DNA from: Rhodospirillaceae bacterium
GTDB lineage: Bacteria > Pseudomonadota > Alphaproteobacteria > Rhodospirillales > Magnetovibrionaceae
Assembly (NCBI GenBank): GCA_029881835.1
Contig: JAOULV010000096.1
Coordinates: forward strand, 1-5,908
Length of the DNA stretch: 5,908 nucleotides
Direction of reading: 5' to 3'
Below are positions 5,570 through 5,908 of this stretch, piece after piece. Numbering within the stretch: position 1 is the first letter of the stretch; each line of letters opens with the position of its first letter. The translations under genes were made by a program, and so were the position numbers. The notes under the pieces were generated by a model. The model did not search any database and was not told the origin of the DNA. It saw only the letters and a list, made by a program, of their open reading frames with translations.

Positions 5570-5908
5570 ATGAATTTCATGAAAAAAGGCGCAATTTATG
5601 CCTTTACGACCAGTTTTGTAACCTTGCTTCCCCAAATAGTCGTGGCCGAGCCATATCAAACAGTGGTTTTGCAGGGGCTGGACAAGGTAACCGCACGGGT
5701 TTCCACCATCGAAGCCCCGTTGGGCGACACCGTAACCTTTGGCACGTTGGAAATAATTGCCCGCCATTGCGACAAGCGCCCGCCGGAAGAAACACCGGAA
5801 AGCACGGCTTTTCTTGATATCTGGGAAGTTCGCCCGCTTGAGCCGGCAAAATCTATTTTTCGCGGCTGGATGTTTGCTTCCAGCCCGGCCCTAAATGCAC
5901 TGGAGCAT
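5570..5908 (+). CDS. DUF2155 domain-containing secreted protein, 3' end outside the window
   Basis: 113 codons are visible, open at the right edge. Residues 1-26 form a signal peptide (MNFMKKGAIYAF..., hydrophobic core, likely cleavage after VVA26), so the product is periplasmic. The rest matches DUF2155, a family of unknown function found mainly in Alphaproteobacteria. Landmarks are KVTARVSTIEAPLGDTVTFG (39-58), ARHCDKRPPEE (64-74) with the conserved Cys67, and FRGWMFASSPALNALEH (97-113). The expected closing motif (PVYDVWV..DC, which would supply a second Cys) lies just past the edge. The first ATG is chosen because AAGG lies 10 nt upstream; the ATG at 5579 is an alternative. It follows mlaD by 29 nt and is probably in the same transcript, suggesting an envelope role, which is inference. 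Confidence 0.92.
   Translation, partial: MNFMKKGAIYAFTTSFVTLLPQIVVAEPYQTVVLQGLDKVTARVSTIEAPLGDTVTFGTLEIIARHCDKRPPEETPESTAFLDIWEVRPLEPAKSIFRGWMFASSPALNALEH

Overview
The window looks like an ordinary chromosomal segment of an alphaproteobacterium with roughly balanced GC. Three things point there: a very long cobalamin-dependent ribonucleotide reductase of the alphaproteobacterial NrdJ type, a homologue of the complex I accessory subunit NDUFA12 (found in mitochondria and Alphaproteobacteria), and the neighbourhood NDUFA12 - MlaD/MCE - DUF2155, which I recall as typical of that class. The genus cannot be fixed from the sequence. No mobile element, tRNA, rRNA or CRISPR array was seen.

Layout. 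Positions 1-3597 (minus strand) are nrdJ, open for 1199 codons with no stop or frameshift; only its extreme C-terminus lies outside the window. Positions 3598-4176 are a long divergent intergenic region with two NrdR-box-like sites on the nrdJ side, several inverted repeats, a concentration of GANTC sites, and a 12-bp long-range stem (4043-4124) that could be a structured leader RNA or small RNA. From 4177 on, the plus strand carries a compact gene string: NDUFA12-like protein (4177-4530), a first MCE-domain protein (4601-5086), a second MCE-domain protein (5088-5540) and a secreted DUF2155 protein (5570 to the window edge).

How they work together. NrdJ makes deoxyribonucleotides independently of the other genes and is divergently transcribed. 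The two MCE proteins are membrane-anchored, substrate-binding-type components of Mla-like phospholipid transport between inner and outer membrane. They overlap in style and spacing (1 nt apart) and are probably co-translated, possibly forming a mixed hexamer. DUF2155 is a periplasmic protein of unknown function. The NDUFA12 homologue belongs to complex I; its link to the envelope genes seems to be positional rather than biochemical.

Nothing here is clearly a new biological system. The points most worth following up are the tandem divergent MCE paralogues, the candidate structured RNA ahead of the NDUFA12 gene, and the regulatory architecture (NrdR-like boxes plus clustered GANTC methylation sites) of the intergenic region.
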